Shown here: piece after piece, positions 49,968 to 59,571 of the stretch
Numbering within the stretch: position 1 is the first letter of the stretch
Layout of the letters: each line of letters opens with the position of its first letter
Assembly (NCBI GenBank): GCA_043820985.1
Contig: JBDRDH010000180.1
Location: 1-64,000, forward strand
Direction: 5' to 3'
From: JAAYXS01 sp043820985
GTDB lineage: Bacteria; Planctomycetota; Phycisphaerae; UBA1845; Fen-1342
Length of the DNA: 64,000 bases
The notes under the pieces: generated by a model
What the model was told of the DNA's origin: nothing
The model's database searches: none
The model's input: the letters and a program-made list of their open reading frames with translations, nothing else
Translations under genes and position numbers: made by a program

Positions 49968-50552
49968 TTAACGGGCGCGGCGCCAATCGGAGTCGGCAAA
50001 GAAGCTTTCCAATTCGCGCCAGATGGCCTCCAGGTCGCAGCGCATCAGAATCAGGTCCTGCCGGTGACCGCTCAGGTCCTTGATGTGGTTCGTGAGCACG
50101 ACCTCCTCGCGGAATCCGAGCTTGTGGCAGATGCTGCGGGCGGCGACCTGTGGTCGGGCGATACTCACCAGGATCTGCTCCACCTTGGCACTGGCCGCCA
50201 GACTGTACAGTTCCCGGGCCATTAGCATCCCTAAGCCCCGGCGTTGATATTGCTTGGCCACGATCAGCCGCATTTCGCCGACGTGACAAGTCCATTCGTG
50301 ACCGGCCAGTTCGATAGCCCCATCAGCTATGACCTGGTCGTCCACCAGTGCGATCAAGCGCAGATATTTCCCGGAGTCCATTTCGCGGATTCGTTGCTCA
50401 ACCACGCTGCGCTTGGTGACATCGGCCCGCAGGTACTCGCGATCCTCCTCGGGCAGGCCCTGGAAGAACGCCAGACAGAGATCCAGGTCATTCATGTCGA
50501 GCGGTCGGATACGGACGGGGGTTCCGTCCTTGAGATGAACCACCTTGTCCAT
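49968..50552 (-). CDS. GNAT-family N-acetyltransferase
   Basis: 194 residues; AGGAGGTG 5 bases before the ATG. Acetyl-CoA-binding signature RLIVAKQYQRRGLGMLMARELY (about 93-114), with a preceding beta strand GEMRL and the later ARSICHKLGF. It is the last gene after hdrB on the same strand, separated by 36 bases, so it may be co-transcribed with the Hdr cluster. The substrate, protein or small molecule, cannot be read from sequence. Confidence 0.85.
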   Translation of the reverse strand: MDKVVHLKDGTPVRIRPLDMNDLDLCLAFFQGLPEEDREYLRADVTKRSVVEQRIREMDSGKYLRLIALVDDQVIADGAIELAGHEWTCHVGEMRLIVAKQYQRRGLGMLMARELYSLAASAKVEQILVSIARPQVAARSICHKLGFREEVVLTNHIKDLSGHRQDLILMRCDLEAIWRELESFFADSDWRRAR

Positions 50553-50588
50553 TGCACACCTCCTGGCAGCCGTTGTGGACGTGTTCAG

Positions 50589-51479
50589 TTATTTAACGGC
50601 GGCGCGCGGATCGGTCTCGAATTGGCGCAGGCACGCCGGCTTGAAACGCTGTCGTTCGAATCCCAGCTCGTCATAAGGCACTCCCTGGGCAAAGGCCAGG
50701 AGCTGGAAATAATAGATCGGCGGTGTGTGATAGTCCTGCCCGAATTGCTTGGCGACTTTCATCTGACCATGATCGAACTGCCCGAAGCAGGTCGGGCAGA
50801 TCATGCAGAGCAAGGCCGCCTGTTCGTCATTCACCGTGTTCAACAGGTCGTTCATCATGTTGTCGGGAATTTCGTCCTTCTGGCAGGACTTCCCACAGCA
50901 CAGGTACCAGTTGCGATGGCGCACCGGCCACGCGCCCAGGGCGGTGACCAACTCCTCCAACAAGTTTGGATCGTTAGGATCGTCGACCTGCATGATGCGG
51001 CTGGGTTTCAAGAGGTGGCAGCCGTAATGGATGGCCACCCGCAGATCCTCCAGTGGGCGCGTAACGGAGGCGCGCACGGCCTCGTACCCGGCTTCGTCGC
51101 GAACCAGCGTGGCGATATGCCGCACGCGGCTGGTACCGCGATATACGCGCCCGATACGCTTGAGCCGCTCGTTAACGCGCGCCCGCAGCGTTTCGTCCTG
51201 GAGCAGGTGGTATGTTTCCGAAAGAGTCGCCGTGCAGCCGGAACAGTTGGTAAAGATGTCCAGCTTCAACTCTTCCGCCAGCGTCAGATTCCGGGCGGCG
51301 ACCGTCAGCCAGGCGAGTTTGTCTTTCGACTTAAAATAGATCGGGTCCGGGCAGCACGAAGCCCCCGGTAGATCGACGACCTCAATACCGAGCCGGGGCA
51401 GAGTATGCCGAATCGCGAACTCCATCGCCGGGTGGCGCGCCGGGATCAAACAGCCGGGGAAGAAGGCGAAGCGCTTCAT
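50589..51479 (-). CDS. hdrB: Heterodisulfide reductase subunit B-like protein
   Basis: 296 residues. Two complete CCG motifs: Cys10, Cys42-Cys43, Cys79-x2-Cys82 and later GCHLLK, YLCCGKSC, CMICPTC. In methanogen HdrB these bind two non-cubane [4Fe-4S] clusters that split a heterodisulfide. Bacteria lack CoM/CoB, so the substrate here is unknown. Start overlaps hdrC stop (ATGA) after a GGAGGTGA site. Confidence 0.93.
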   Translation of the reverse strand: MKRFAFFPGCLIPARHPAMEFAIRHTLPRLGIEVVDLPGASCCPDPIYFKSKDKLAWLTVAARNLTLAEELKLDIFTNCSGCTATLSETYHLLQDETLRARVNERLKRIGRVYRGTSRVRHIATLVRDEAGYEAVRASVTRPLEDLRVAIHYGCHLLKPSRIMQVDDPNDPNLLEELVTALGAWPVRHRNWYLCCGKSCQKDEIPDNMMNDLLNTVNDEQAALLCMICPTCFGQFDHGQMKVAKQFGQDYHTPPIYYFQLLAFAQGVPYDELGFERQRFKPACLRQFETDPRAAVK

Positions 51480-51991
51480 GCGTCACCTCCTTCACTAACG
51501 TCCGGTTCGAGCAGTTTTCGGATCTCCTCGACCGGCACCGGCGGCAGCGGCGGCAGGCCGAATTTTTCGCGATTGCGGTTCACCGCGGGATTGATCGGCG
51601 TCGTGCGGCCGGTTTCCTCGAACATCTCGATGATCTTCGCGACGGCATCCGGGTAGATCCCACGGTCCGCCAGCATGTTTTTCAGGGAGATGATTACCTC
51701 GACCGGCTTGACTTCCTGCGGGCAGCGTTCGTGGCAGTTGTAGCAGTTGGTACATTGCCACAGGATGGAATCCTCGGTTAGTAACTCTTCGCCCAAGCCA
51801 TACAGCACTTTCAGCATGATATCGCGCGGGTTGAAGTCGGTGCTGTAGGTCGTGGCCGGGCAGTCGCCCACGCACGCGCCACACTGGTAGCAGAAACTCG
51901 CCAGGTCGCCCTCGATTTTCTCGGCCAGTTCCCGCCGAAAATTGAAGTCGACCCGGACGGGTTTCTCTTTATCGCCAGACGGCCGGGACAT
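51476..51991 (-). CDS. hdrC: Heterodisulfide reductase subunit C-like ferredoxin
   Basis: 171 residues from ATG 51991, for which AAGGAG lies within the end of the preceding small gene; the frame runs 41 codons further with no support. Two [4Fe-4S] motifs: CYQCGACVGDCPAT and CTNCYNCHERCPQEV. HdrC passes electrons between HdrA and HdrB. Gene order C-B with ATGA overlap is that of the family. Confidence 0.93.
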   Translation of the reverse strand: MSRPSGDKEKPVRVDFNFRRELAEKIEGDLASFCYQCGACVGDCPATTYSTDFNPRDIMLKVLYGLGEELLTEDSILWQCTNCYNCHERCPQEVKPVEVIISLKNMLADRGIYPDAVAKIIEMFEETGRTTPINPAVNRNREKFGLPPLPPVPVEEIRKLLEPDVSEGGDA

Positions 51992-51996
51992 CCGGT

Positions 51997-52152
51997 TTAC
52001 TCCTTTTTGGGCGGCTTCTTCTTGAGGTGCCGGATACTGTTCGAGCGGCATTTGGGACACGAACGTTCCTTGTCTTCGCCGTGTACCACCGGCTCCTGAT
52101 ACTCGTACCCGCACATCATGCAGCGAAAAGATTCCAGGGTTTTTTCCGCCAT
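51997..52152 (-). CDS. 51-residue zinc-ribbon protein
   Basis: Reads MAEKTLESFRCMMCGYEY...KERSCPKCRSNSIR and ends KKPPKKE. Two CxxC knuckles 19 residues apart form a rubredoxin/zinc-ribbon. Located 5 bases before hdrC and 24 after the HdrA-MvhD fusion, in the same operon. It could be an electron carrier (as a rubredoxin-like iron site) or an assembly factor. Small size explains why it could be overlooked. Confidence 0.8.
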   Translation of the reverse strand: MAEKTLESFRCMMCGYEYQEPVVHGEDKERSCPKCRSNSIRHLKKKPPKKE

Positions 52153-52176
52153 GCTTGTCTCCGGTAGTACCTTAAC

Positions 52177-54630
52177 CTACTTATTGGCCGCGCTGGACGC
52201 TTTCGCGGCTTTCCTGGGCTTGGGTTTCGGCTTGAGCGCCTCGCGCGCATGCTCGATTTCCGCCAGCGTGACCGTTTGGCGCAGCTCCTCCATTCGCGAC
52301 ATGACCTGGGCAAACTTCTGTCCCTCGGCGGCGCTGACCCACTCCAATTGCAGCCGTTCCGGTCGCACGCCGGCCCGCTCCAGCTTGTCCCACAAGTTAT
52401 GCACGCGCTTGACGGTCTGCCGGTTGGCGTTGATGTAATGGCAGTCGGCGAAGTGGCAGCCGGAGACGAGCACCACGGGCGCCCCGCAACGGAAGGCTTC
52501 CAACACCATCTCCTCCGAAATGCGCGCCGAGCACATCGACCGCACCACGCGGTTCGAGGCCGGATATTGGATGCGCGAAATGCCGGCCGTATCCGCGCCG
52601 GCGTAAGAGCACCAGTTGCACGCAAACACGAACACTTTGTCTTGCGGTTCGAGTTTCAGGATCGCGCGGATCTGGGCGATGTATTGGTCGTCGGTGAAAT
52701 GCCGCATGGTGATGGCGTTGAACTGACAGGTGGCGCCACAGGATCCGCAGCCGGCACAGGCCGCCTCAATGACCACGGGCACCTCACCTTTCTTCCACGT
52801 AATGGCGCCATAGGGGCACACCGCCGCGCACTGGCCGCATTTCTTGCAAGCGACCTCGTCGATGTAGCTGGTGATCGCCTCGATCTTGATCTGGCCGGCA
52901 CTGAGCAGCGCTCCAACCCGCGCCGCCGCCGCCCCCGCCTGGCAGACCGAGTCCTTGATGTCCTTGGGACTCTCGCAGAATCCCGCGAAGTACACGCCGC
53001 GCGTGGGTGCGTCGACCGGTTTCAGCTTCGGATGCGACTCCATGAAAAAGCCGTCCGACGTTTTTGAGAGCGTCAGCATGCCGGAGATTTTGGCCAGATC
53101 CTTGGGCGGCTGCACGCCGACCGATAGCACGAGCATGTCGAGCTCGTGTTGTTCCAGCCGTCCGCTCGTGGTGTTCTCGACGGTCACGACCAGGTTGCCG
53201 GTGCGCGGATCCTCCTGGACTTCTCCCGGCAATCCGCGCACGTAGCGCGTTCCGGCTTCCTTGGAACGCTGGTACATATCCTCGAAGGATTTGCCGAAAG
53301 CCCGAATGTCCTGATAGAAGACCACGTTTTCGACGTCCGGATAGTGGTCGGCCAGCAGCAGGGTGTCCTTGATCGTGTTCATGCAGCAAATGTTGGAGCA
53401 GTACGGCCGGCCGATCTTCGGGTTGCGCGAACCAACACACTGAATGAAGCCGATGCGTTTTGGACGTTCGTGATCGCCGGGCCGCACGAAGTGTCCGGCG
53501 GTCGGGCCCCCGGCACAGATCAACCGCTCAAACTCCATCGAGGTGATGACGTTATTGAAGCGCGTATAACCGTACTCGTCCATCTCGGTTGGATCGTAGA
53601 CGTCCAGACCGATCGCGACGATCACCGCGCCGACCTCCCGCGTCAGGATCTCGTCACGGTCGTCATAGTTGACCGCCTGCTTCTCGCATACTTCCAGACA
53701 TTTCCCGCACGCGATGGGATTGTTCCCCAGACAGTCCTCCATGTTGAGGATGTACGAGCAGGGCACCGCCTGGGGGAATGGGATATAGATCGCCTTGCGC
53801 GAAGCGAGGCCCAGTTGGAATTCGTCCGGTCGCACCACCGGGCAGACTTTGGCGCATTCGCCGCAGGCGTTGCAGAGATCCGGATCCACATGGCGGGCCT
53901 TCTTGCGGATCCGGGCGGTGAAGTTCCCAACATATCCCAAGACCTCTTCCACCTCGCTGAAGGTGAGCAGTTCGATGTTTGGATGCCGACCGGCATCGAT
54001 GGCCTTAGGCCCGAGAATTCATATCGAACAATCCATGGTAGGATACGTTTTGTCCAGTTGCGCCATAATCCCGCCGAGGGACGGCTGCTTTTCAACCAGA
54101 GTCACTTGTTGACCGGCGTCGGCCAACTCGATCGCCGCTTCGATACCGGCCACCCCACCGCCGATCACGAGGATGCGCGTTGTGACCGGAACCGTGAGCT
54201 CCTCCTGCGGCTGTAGAAAGCGGGCCCGGGCGACCGCACTGGCTACCAGGTCTTTGGCTTTCTGGGTCGCGCCGTTGCGATCGCCCGAATGTACCCAGGA
54301 GCAGTGCTCCCGTAGATTGGCCATTTCCATTAGATATGGATTCAAGCCCGCCTCGCGGACACACTGTCGAAACGTGGGTTCGTGTTGGCGCGGCGTGCAG
54401 GAGGCAATCACGACGCGGTTCAGCTTGTGTTCGCGAATCGCGTCCTTGATCTCGTTCTGCCCCGGATCGGCGCAGGTGTACTTGTTGCGGATCGCGCACA
54501 CGACACCCGCCAGCGCCATGGCATACTCCGTCACCAGGGCCGTGTCCACGGTGCCGGCGATGTTCAGCCCGCAGTCACAGACGAAAACGCCAATGCGAAT
54601 CTCGTGACTTGCGTTTTTGGATACTACCAT
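52177..54630 (-). CDS. hdrA: Selenoprotein HdrA fused to MvhD
   Basis: 817 residues including selenocysteine 204 (TGA 54019-54021). The site reads PTMDCSI-U-ILGPKAIDAGRHP, as in selenocysteine HdrA proteins of methanogens. N-terminal iron-sulfur segment VCDCGLNIAG...CTPRQHEPTF, FAD-binding VIGGGVAGIEAA (about 157-168), then ferredoxin pairs CNACGECAKVCP, CGKCLEVC, CKKCGQCAAVCP and CAGCGSCGATCQ. The last 145 residues are MvhD: FACNWCSYAGADTAGISR and GCHFADCHY. HdrA performs flavin-based electron bifurcation; MvhD links it to another donor. ATG 54630 after GAGGAAGG. Genes hdrC and hdrB follow, so this can form an HdrABC-MvhD complex. Confidence 0.93.
53982..54021 (-). promoter_or_regulatory. 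SECIS-like stem-loop after the hdrA-mvhD UGA
   Basis: 21 bases after UGA: GATGCC (53997-53992), loop GGTC, GGCATC (53987-53982). The loop begins with GG, as in the E. coli SECIS loop, and starts 28 bases after the UGA, within the 16-37 base window for bacteria. The same hairpin occurs in the second hdrA. Confidence 0.75.
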
Positions 54631-54658
54631 TCGCGGTCCTTCCTCATACGCCAAGCCC

Positions 54659-55801
54659 CTACGCGATGGCCTCGATCACCATCTCGGCCAGGTCGCGCAG
54701 CTCGATTTCAATCTCGCTCCGTAAGTTCGGATCCTGCATCGCACAGCGAAAGTGGATCTGGCACTTCGGGCACGCCGTCACCAACACTTCCGCCCCGGTG
54801 GCCCGCGCTTCACGCAACCGCTCCACCTGAATCTGCTTGGCATAGCGGTCACAGTTACTCCAGGTGCCCCCCGCGCAACACATGGCCCGCGGTCCCGAAC
54901 GCCGCATCTCCGCCAACTCAACCCCCGGCAGGGCTTTCAGCATCCGCCGTGGGGGCTGGTAGATCTCCAAATGGCGCCCCAGGCGACATGGATCCTGATA
55001 AGTCACCTTGCGCTGGCCATTTGGTTTCCATTTCAATTGTGTCAGACGGTCGTCGACGAACTCGCTGAGATGCACGATGCGCGGTGGCCGGCTGTTGAAG
55101 TACTGCTGATAATCAAGCTTCCACGTCCGCAGGCACTCCGCGCAGGATGTGACCACGACCTCCGCGCCGCTCTCGGCGACGAGCTTCACATTGTGTTTCG
55201 CGAGCAGCTCGAAGCTGTGGCGATCGCCGTTCCAGAGCAGGTCGTGCCCGCAGCAGCGCTCCTCCTCCGAGACCACGGGGACCACACCCAGGGCATTCAT
55301 CAGTCGGATGGCGGCGCGCGTCCCACCCAGCGTATTGGCCTGAAATTCGGCGAAGAAGGCGTCGTAGTACATCGTGCAGCCGGTCCAGTAGAACACGTCA
55401 CCGGTCTTGCGCTCGGTCTTCAATTCATCACTTAACCAGCCCAGACGATTCTGCTGTGTTCCGCCCTTGGCCATCATCCGCATGACCGACTGCAAGGCCC
55501 CGCCGTGCGGGCATTCCGGCTCGACGCCATCGCGATAGGACAGCTCCCGCAACTTCTGAACCAGATCGGTATACGCCACGTCAGCCGGGCAGCGTTGCTC
55601 GCACAGGCCGCATGTCAGGCAGGTGAACAGCGTGCCGTTTTCGAGTACCTCGTGCTTATGCCCCAGATTGGTGGCTAAGACGTGCCGGCGCGGACTATAG
55701 TCACCGCCCGTGCGCGTGATCGGGCACGTCGCGGTGCACTTCCCACAGTCGTAGCAGGCCCACGCACGCGTGTTCTTGACTGTTCCGGCAAACTCTGGCA
55801 T
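54659..55801 (-). CDS. HdrD-like CCG-domain iron-sulfur protein
   Basis: 380 residues from ATG 55801 (9 bases after GGGAG; ATG 55807 also possible). N-terminal ferredoxin part CYDCGKCTATCP and CLTCGLCEQRCP, then two CCG modules: WTGC...RCCGHD...TSCAEC and DPCRLG...MCCAGGTWSNCD...TACPKC. This combines HdrC and HdrB functions in one chain, like HdrD, GlpC or DsrK-type proteins. Placed between two HdrA genes, it likely forms the thiol/disulfide site for the tandem HdrA. Confidence 0.88.
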   Translation of the reverse strand: MPEFAGTVKNTRAWACYDCGKCTATCPITRTGGDYSPRRHVLATNLGHKHEVLENGTLFTCLTCGLCEQRCPADVAYTDLVQKLRELSYRDGVEPECPHGGALQSVMRMMAKGGTQQNRLGWLSDELKTERKTGDVFYWTGCTMYYDAFFAEFQANTLGGTRAAIRLMNALGVVPVVSEEERCCGHDLLWNGDRHSFELLAKHNVKLVAESGAEVVVTSCAECLRTWKLDYQQYFNSRPPRIVHLSEFVDDRLTQLKWKPNGQRKVTYQDPCRLGRHLEIYQPPRRMLKALPGVELAEMRRSGPRAMCCAGGTWSNCDRYAKQIQVERLREARATGAEVLVTACPKCQIHFRCAMQDPNLRSEIEIELRDLAEMVIEAIA

Positions 55802-55814
55802 TGACATCGACTCC

Positions 55815-56318
55815 CTAATGCTCGTCGGCGGCACATTCCGGCGAGGCGGCCTTTGCCGTCGGCCGTGAATTGCGGCTGACCGGGCTCGGTCCCAGAGCGC
55901 GCACCTGGTCGGTGAACTCATTAATCACTTCTGCGAAGCGCGCCCCCTCGGCGGCGCTGATCCACTCCAGTCGCAAACGCTGCGCCTCCAGACCCAGGAG
56001 CTTGACCATGTTCTGGGTTTTCTCGAACTGCTCGAGCGCCCGTTCATTCCCAAAGACGTAATGGCAGTCGCCTATATGGCAGCCGGTCACGAGCACGCCG
56101 TCGGCCCCCTTCTCAAAGGCCCGCAGCACAAAACCGGGCTGAATCCGCCCGGAACACATCACACGAATCATGCGAAAATGCGGTTGATGCTGAATCCGCG
56201 ACACACCCGCCGTATCGGCCCCGGCATAAGAGCACCAGTTGCAGGCGAACACCACGATGTTCGGATTCCATTGGGTATCGCGCTTGGTATTCGTTTTATC
56301 GCGGGACTTGGATGGCAT
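55815..56318 (-). CDS. mvhD: MvhD-like iron-sulfur subunit, stand-alone
   Basis: 167 residues; ATG 56318 fits just after the preceding stop. Contains the [2Fe-2S] motif FACNWCSYAGADTAGVSR, RVMCSGRI and GCHIGDCHY. It is strongly similar to the C-terminal domain of the HdrA-MvhD fusion in this cluster. MvhD connects HdrA to a hydrogenase, Flx or formate dehydrogenase in other organisms; no such gene is adjacent. N-terminal 20 residues are charged and variable. Confidence 0.9.
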   Translation of the reverse strand: MPSKSRDKTNTKRDTQWNPNIVVFACNWCSYAGADTAGVSRIQHQPHFRMIRVMCSGRIQPGFVLRAFEKGADGVLVTGCHIGDCHYVFGNERALEQFEKTQNMVKLLGLEAQRLRLEWISAAEGARFAEVINEFTDQVRALGPSPVSRNSRPTAKAASPECAADEH

Positions 56319-56325
56319 ACCTGTC

Positions 56326-59300
56326 TCAATCCTCGGGCGCCGCGCAGGCTGAAGCCTGCGGCTCTTTATCAAAGAACGCGTCGATCATGGCGTTCACCTG
56401 AACATCCGTGAAGTGCTTGGCGGTGATCGCTCCGGACGGACACCAACTCGTGCACGTCCCACACCCTTTGCACAACGACGCATTGATCCGGGCGGTGTAC
56501 GTGCCGTCCGCGCTCTCGATCAGTTGTGGGGCCTGAAACTGGCATATCTCGACACACTTACCACAGGCCCGGCACTTCTCCACGTTGACCACCGCTACCG
56601 CCGGATCCAGACTCACCTTGTCATGGGCCAGGTACACCGAGGCCTTGGCAGCGGCGGCCGAAGCCTGTGCTACCGTGTCCACGATGTCCTTCGGACCCTG
56701 GACCGTCCCGGACAACAGCACGCCTTCCACCGCGGTCTCCACCGGGGCCAGCTCCGGATGTCGCTCGAGGAAAAATCCATCCAGCCCGAGGCTGATCTTC
56801 AGCATGTCGTGAAACTGCGCCGTATCCGGCTGCCGCGGACGCATGCCGACGCTCAGAACCACCAGGTCGGTTGGCACTTCGAGTTCGCGGCCGAGCAGCT
56901 CATCGAAGCACCGTATTGCCGTGGCCCGTTCCTTTCCCAACACTTCCGGCTTCTGTCCGGGAGGAATACGAATAAACAGCACCCCGGCCCCGCGCGCTCG
57001 CCGGTACATCTCCTCGGCTCCGGTCGAGATGGTGCGTATGTCCCGGTAGAACACGGTCGTGTTTATGCCGCGTCCGCAGAGTTGCAGCGCCTGCTTGATC
57101 GCCGTGGGACAGCAATAGCGCGAGCACCCGGAGAAGCTCTCGGGATCGCGCGAGCCCACACAGAGCACGAACGCCGCGTGGGCCGGTCGCACGCCGGCGA
57201 TCATCGGACCGGCGGCATCATCGCAGAAGCTCCGCTCGAGTTCCTGGCTGGTAATCACATTGGGCAACCGGCCGTAGCCGAACTCTCCCTGTGGATCATG
57301 TAGATCGGCTCCCATTGCCAGAATGATTGCCCCGACCGCCAGGGTGGTATCGGTCTTGCCCTTCAAAGCCACCTCGAAGTTGCCGACAAAGCCGGTGATG
57401 TTTTCTACTTCGGTGTTCAGTAGGACACGAGCGCTGGTGGCTTTCAGGCGTTTGATTTTGGTTTCCAGTACCTCGGCCGCCGGCCGCATGTTGGGGTACA
57501 GGTATTTGAGATTCGGGACTGCCAACCGACCACCCAGCCAGCGGGTCTTCTCGACCAGCGTTACCGGAAAACCCTGTGCCGCCAGATCCGTGGCCGCCTG
57601 GATGCCGGCGATCCCGCCGCCGACCACCAGGGCCGCTTGCGTCATGGGCACTTCGCCTTCCTGCAACGGCTCCAGGTGTCGCGCCCGCGCCACACCCATC
57701 CGAATCAGCGTACGGGCCTTCTGCTGGGCCGCCGCGCGGTCCTCGGCGTGAACCCATGAACACTGGTCCCGGATGTTGACCATTTCGAGTAGATATGGAT
57801 TAAAGCCCAGCCGAGCACACGTTTCCCGGAAGATCGGCTCGTGTGTTCGCGGCGTACACGCCGCCACCACAATTCGGTTTAACCGGTGCTCCCGGATCAG
57901 GTCGGCCAACTCATCCTGGCCGGTGGCCGAGCAGGCGAAAAGCTGGTCATTGGTAACAACCACATCCGGAAGTGCCGCCGCCCGCGTCGCCAGGTCCTCC
58001 ACGTCCAGCACGCCGGCGATGTTGATTCCACAATGGCAGACCAGCACCCCGATACGTGGTGGCCCGGAGAGATCCAGCGCCTCCTCCGGGGGCACGGAGC
58101 GTTCTTCTTTTTCGATGCGATGCCCCGTCAGGAAATACTGGGCCCGGGCCGCCACCGCGGAGGCCTGGGCCACACTGTCCGGGATCACCTGCGGTCCCAC
58201 GGCACTGCCGCAGACAAAGATTCCCTCGCGCGTGGATTCCACCGCGGAGATGGACGGATCGCGCCGGGCAATGAATCCGTATTGATCTGTTTCGATACCT
58301 AATACTTCGGCCAGCTTGATGGCCCCGTCGTTGGGAGCCGCGGCGACCGAGAGGACTACCATGTCGGCGGAGATTCGGCGTTGCCGATGCGCCAGGGTGT
58401 CCTCGACGAACACTTCCAGCGTATCGTCTTCCGGCACCAGATCGACCTTGGCCGGTCGCCCCCGGATGTACGTCGCACTATTTTCATCGCGTGAGCGCTG
58501 CACGAAGTCGTCAAACCCTTTTCCGAACGCGCGCAGATCGGTGTAGAGGATGGTGACTTCCTCCACCTCCGGATCATGTTGCCGCACCAGCATGGAATCC
58601 TTGACCGCGTTCATACAGCAGAAACGGCTACAGTAAGGTCGCCCACCCTCCCCACGCGCCCCAACACATTGAATGAAGACAATGCGTTTGGGCGTTTTCA
58701 GGTCCGACGGCCGCACCACGTGACCCTGCGTCACGCCCGAGGCGTTGAGCATACGCTCGAATTCCAGGCTGGTCACGACGTTTGGAAAACGCCCATACCC
58801 GTAGTTACCCAGCTTCCGCGCGTCGAACTCCTGGAAACCCACCGCGACCAGAATCGCGCCGGCGTCGAACTCAAACTCCTCCGGCCGCATGTCGAAGTCG
58901 ATGGCCTCGACGTCACAGGCCTTGGCACAGTGTCCGCAGACCAGGATGTTGTTCTGGTAGTCGGGTTTCTTGCGTTGCTTGATTTCCTGGATGCGCTCCA
59001 GCCGCTGGCGTTGTCTCTCGCTGAGATGGCCCCCGAGGTTGAGACAGGCCTCGCGATCGATGACGTAAGTGGCCGGCACGGACTGCGGGAACGGCCGGTA
59101 GATCGCCTTGCGCGCCTTTAACCCGACGTCAAACTCGTTGCCGCCGACCTGCGGACACATGTCAACGCAGAGTCCACAGGCCACGCAACGGTCCTCGCGC
59201 ACGAAGCGCGGCTCCTTCCGGATGCGAACGCGAAAGTCCCCCGGCTTCCCCGCGCAGCCGATGACTTCCGCGTTCGTGACCACCTCGATCAAGGGATGCC

Positions 59301-59544
59301 GACCGGCATCCATGGCCCTAGGCCCGAGAATTCATATCGAGCAGTCCATAGTGGGAAAGGTCTTGTCGAGCTGGGCCATGCGGCCGCCCAGCGTCGGCGA
59401 CTTCTCCACCAGGGTCACGCGCACGCGCGCGTTGGCCAGATCGAGGGCGGCCTGGATGCCGGCGATACCACCGCCGATTACCAGGGCGCGCTTGTCCGTT
59501 ACCGGCTTCGGGTCGTCTTCCGGTTGTCCACTCGAAGCTCTCAC
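56326..59544 (-). CDS. hdrA: Selenoprotein tandem HdrA (two HdrA units in one chain)
   Basis: 1072 residues including selenocysteine 71 (TGA 59332-59334). Unit 1: VIGGGIAGIQAALDL (FAD) and PTMDCSI-U-ILGPRAMDAGRHP, ferredoxin motif CVACGLCVDMCP, and an extra segment of about 30 residues before CGHCAKAC. Unit 2 begins near residue 420: VCHCGINIAG...CTPRTHEPIF, VVGGGIAGIQAATDLA, but its active-site region is NLKYLYPNM, without Cys or Sec. C-terminal ferredoxin CRACGKCVEICQ and CKGCGTCTSWCP. Start GTG 59544 with GAGGT 11 bases before. Fused double HdrA resembles the HdrA dimer interface in one polypeptide; one unit is probably specialised for bifurcation. Confidence 0.92.
59294..59334 (-). promoter_or_regulatory. 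SECIS-like stem-loop after the tandem hdrA UGA
   Basis: 20 bases after UGA: GGATGCC (59311-59305), loop GGTC, GGCATCC (59300-59294), a 7-bp perfect stem. Shared with the hairpin at 53982-53997, including the GGTC loop. Confidence 0.77.
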
Positions 59545-59571
59545 TCCAGCTTACCTCGATGGCGGTTAGCT

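Noticed and set aside
54019..54021. hdrA read as a truncated gene plus a second gene starting at MEEVLGYVGN
   Set aside because: Residues ILGPKAIDAGRHP between the UGA and that Met are conserved HdrA sequence, so the protein is continuous.
55815..56318. Selenocysteine in the free MvhD
   Set aside because: The [2Fe-2S] motif is encoded with ordinary Cys codons and there is no in-frame UGA.
56413..57303. 296-codon open frame on the plus strand
   Set aside because: Antisense to the tandem hdrA; His/Arg-rich composition typical of a shadow frame.
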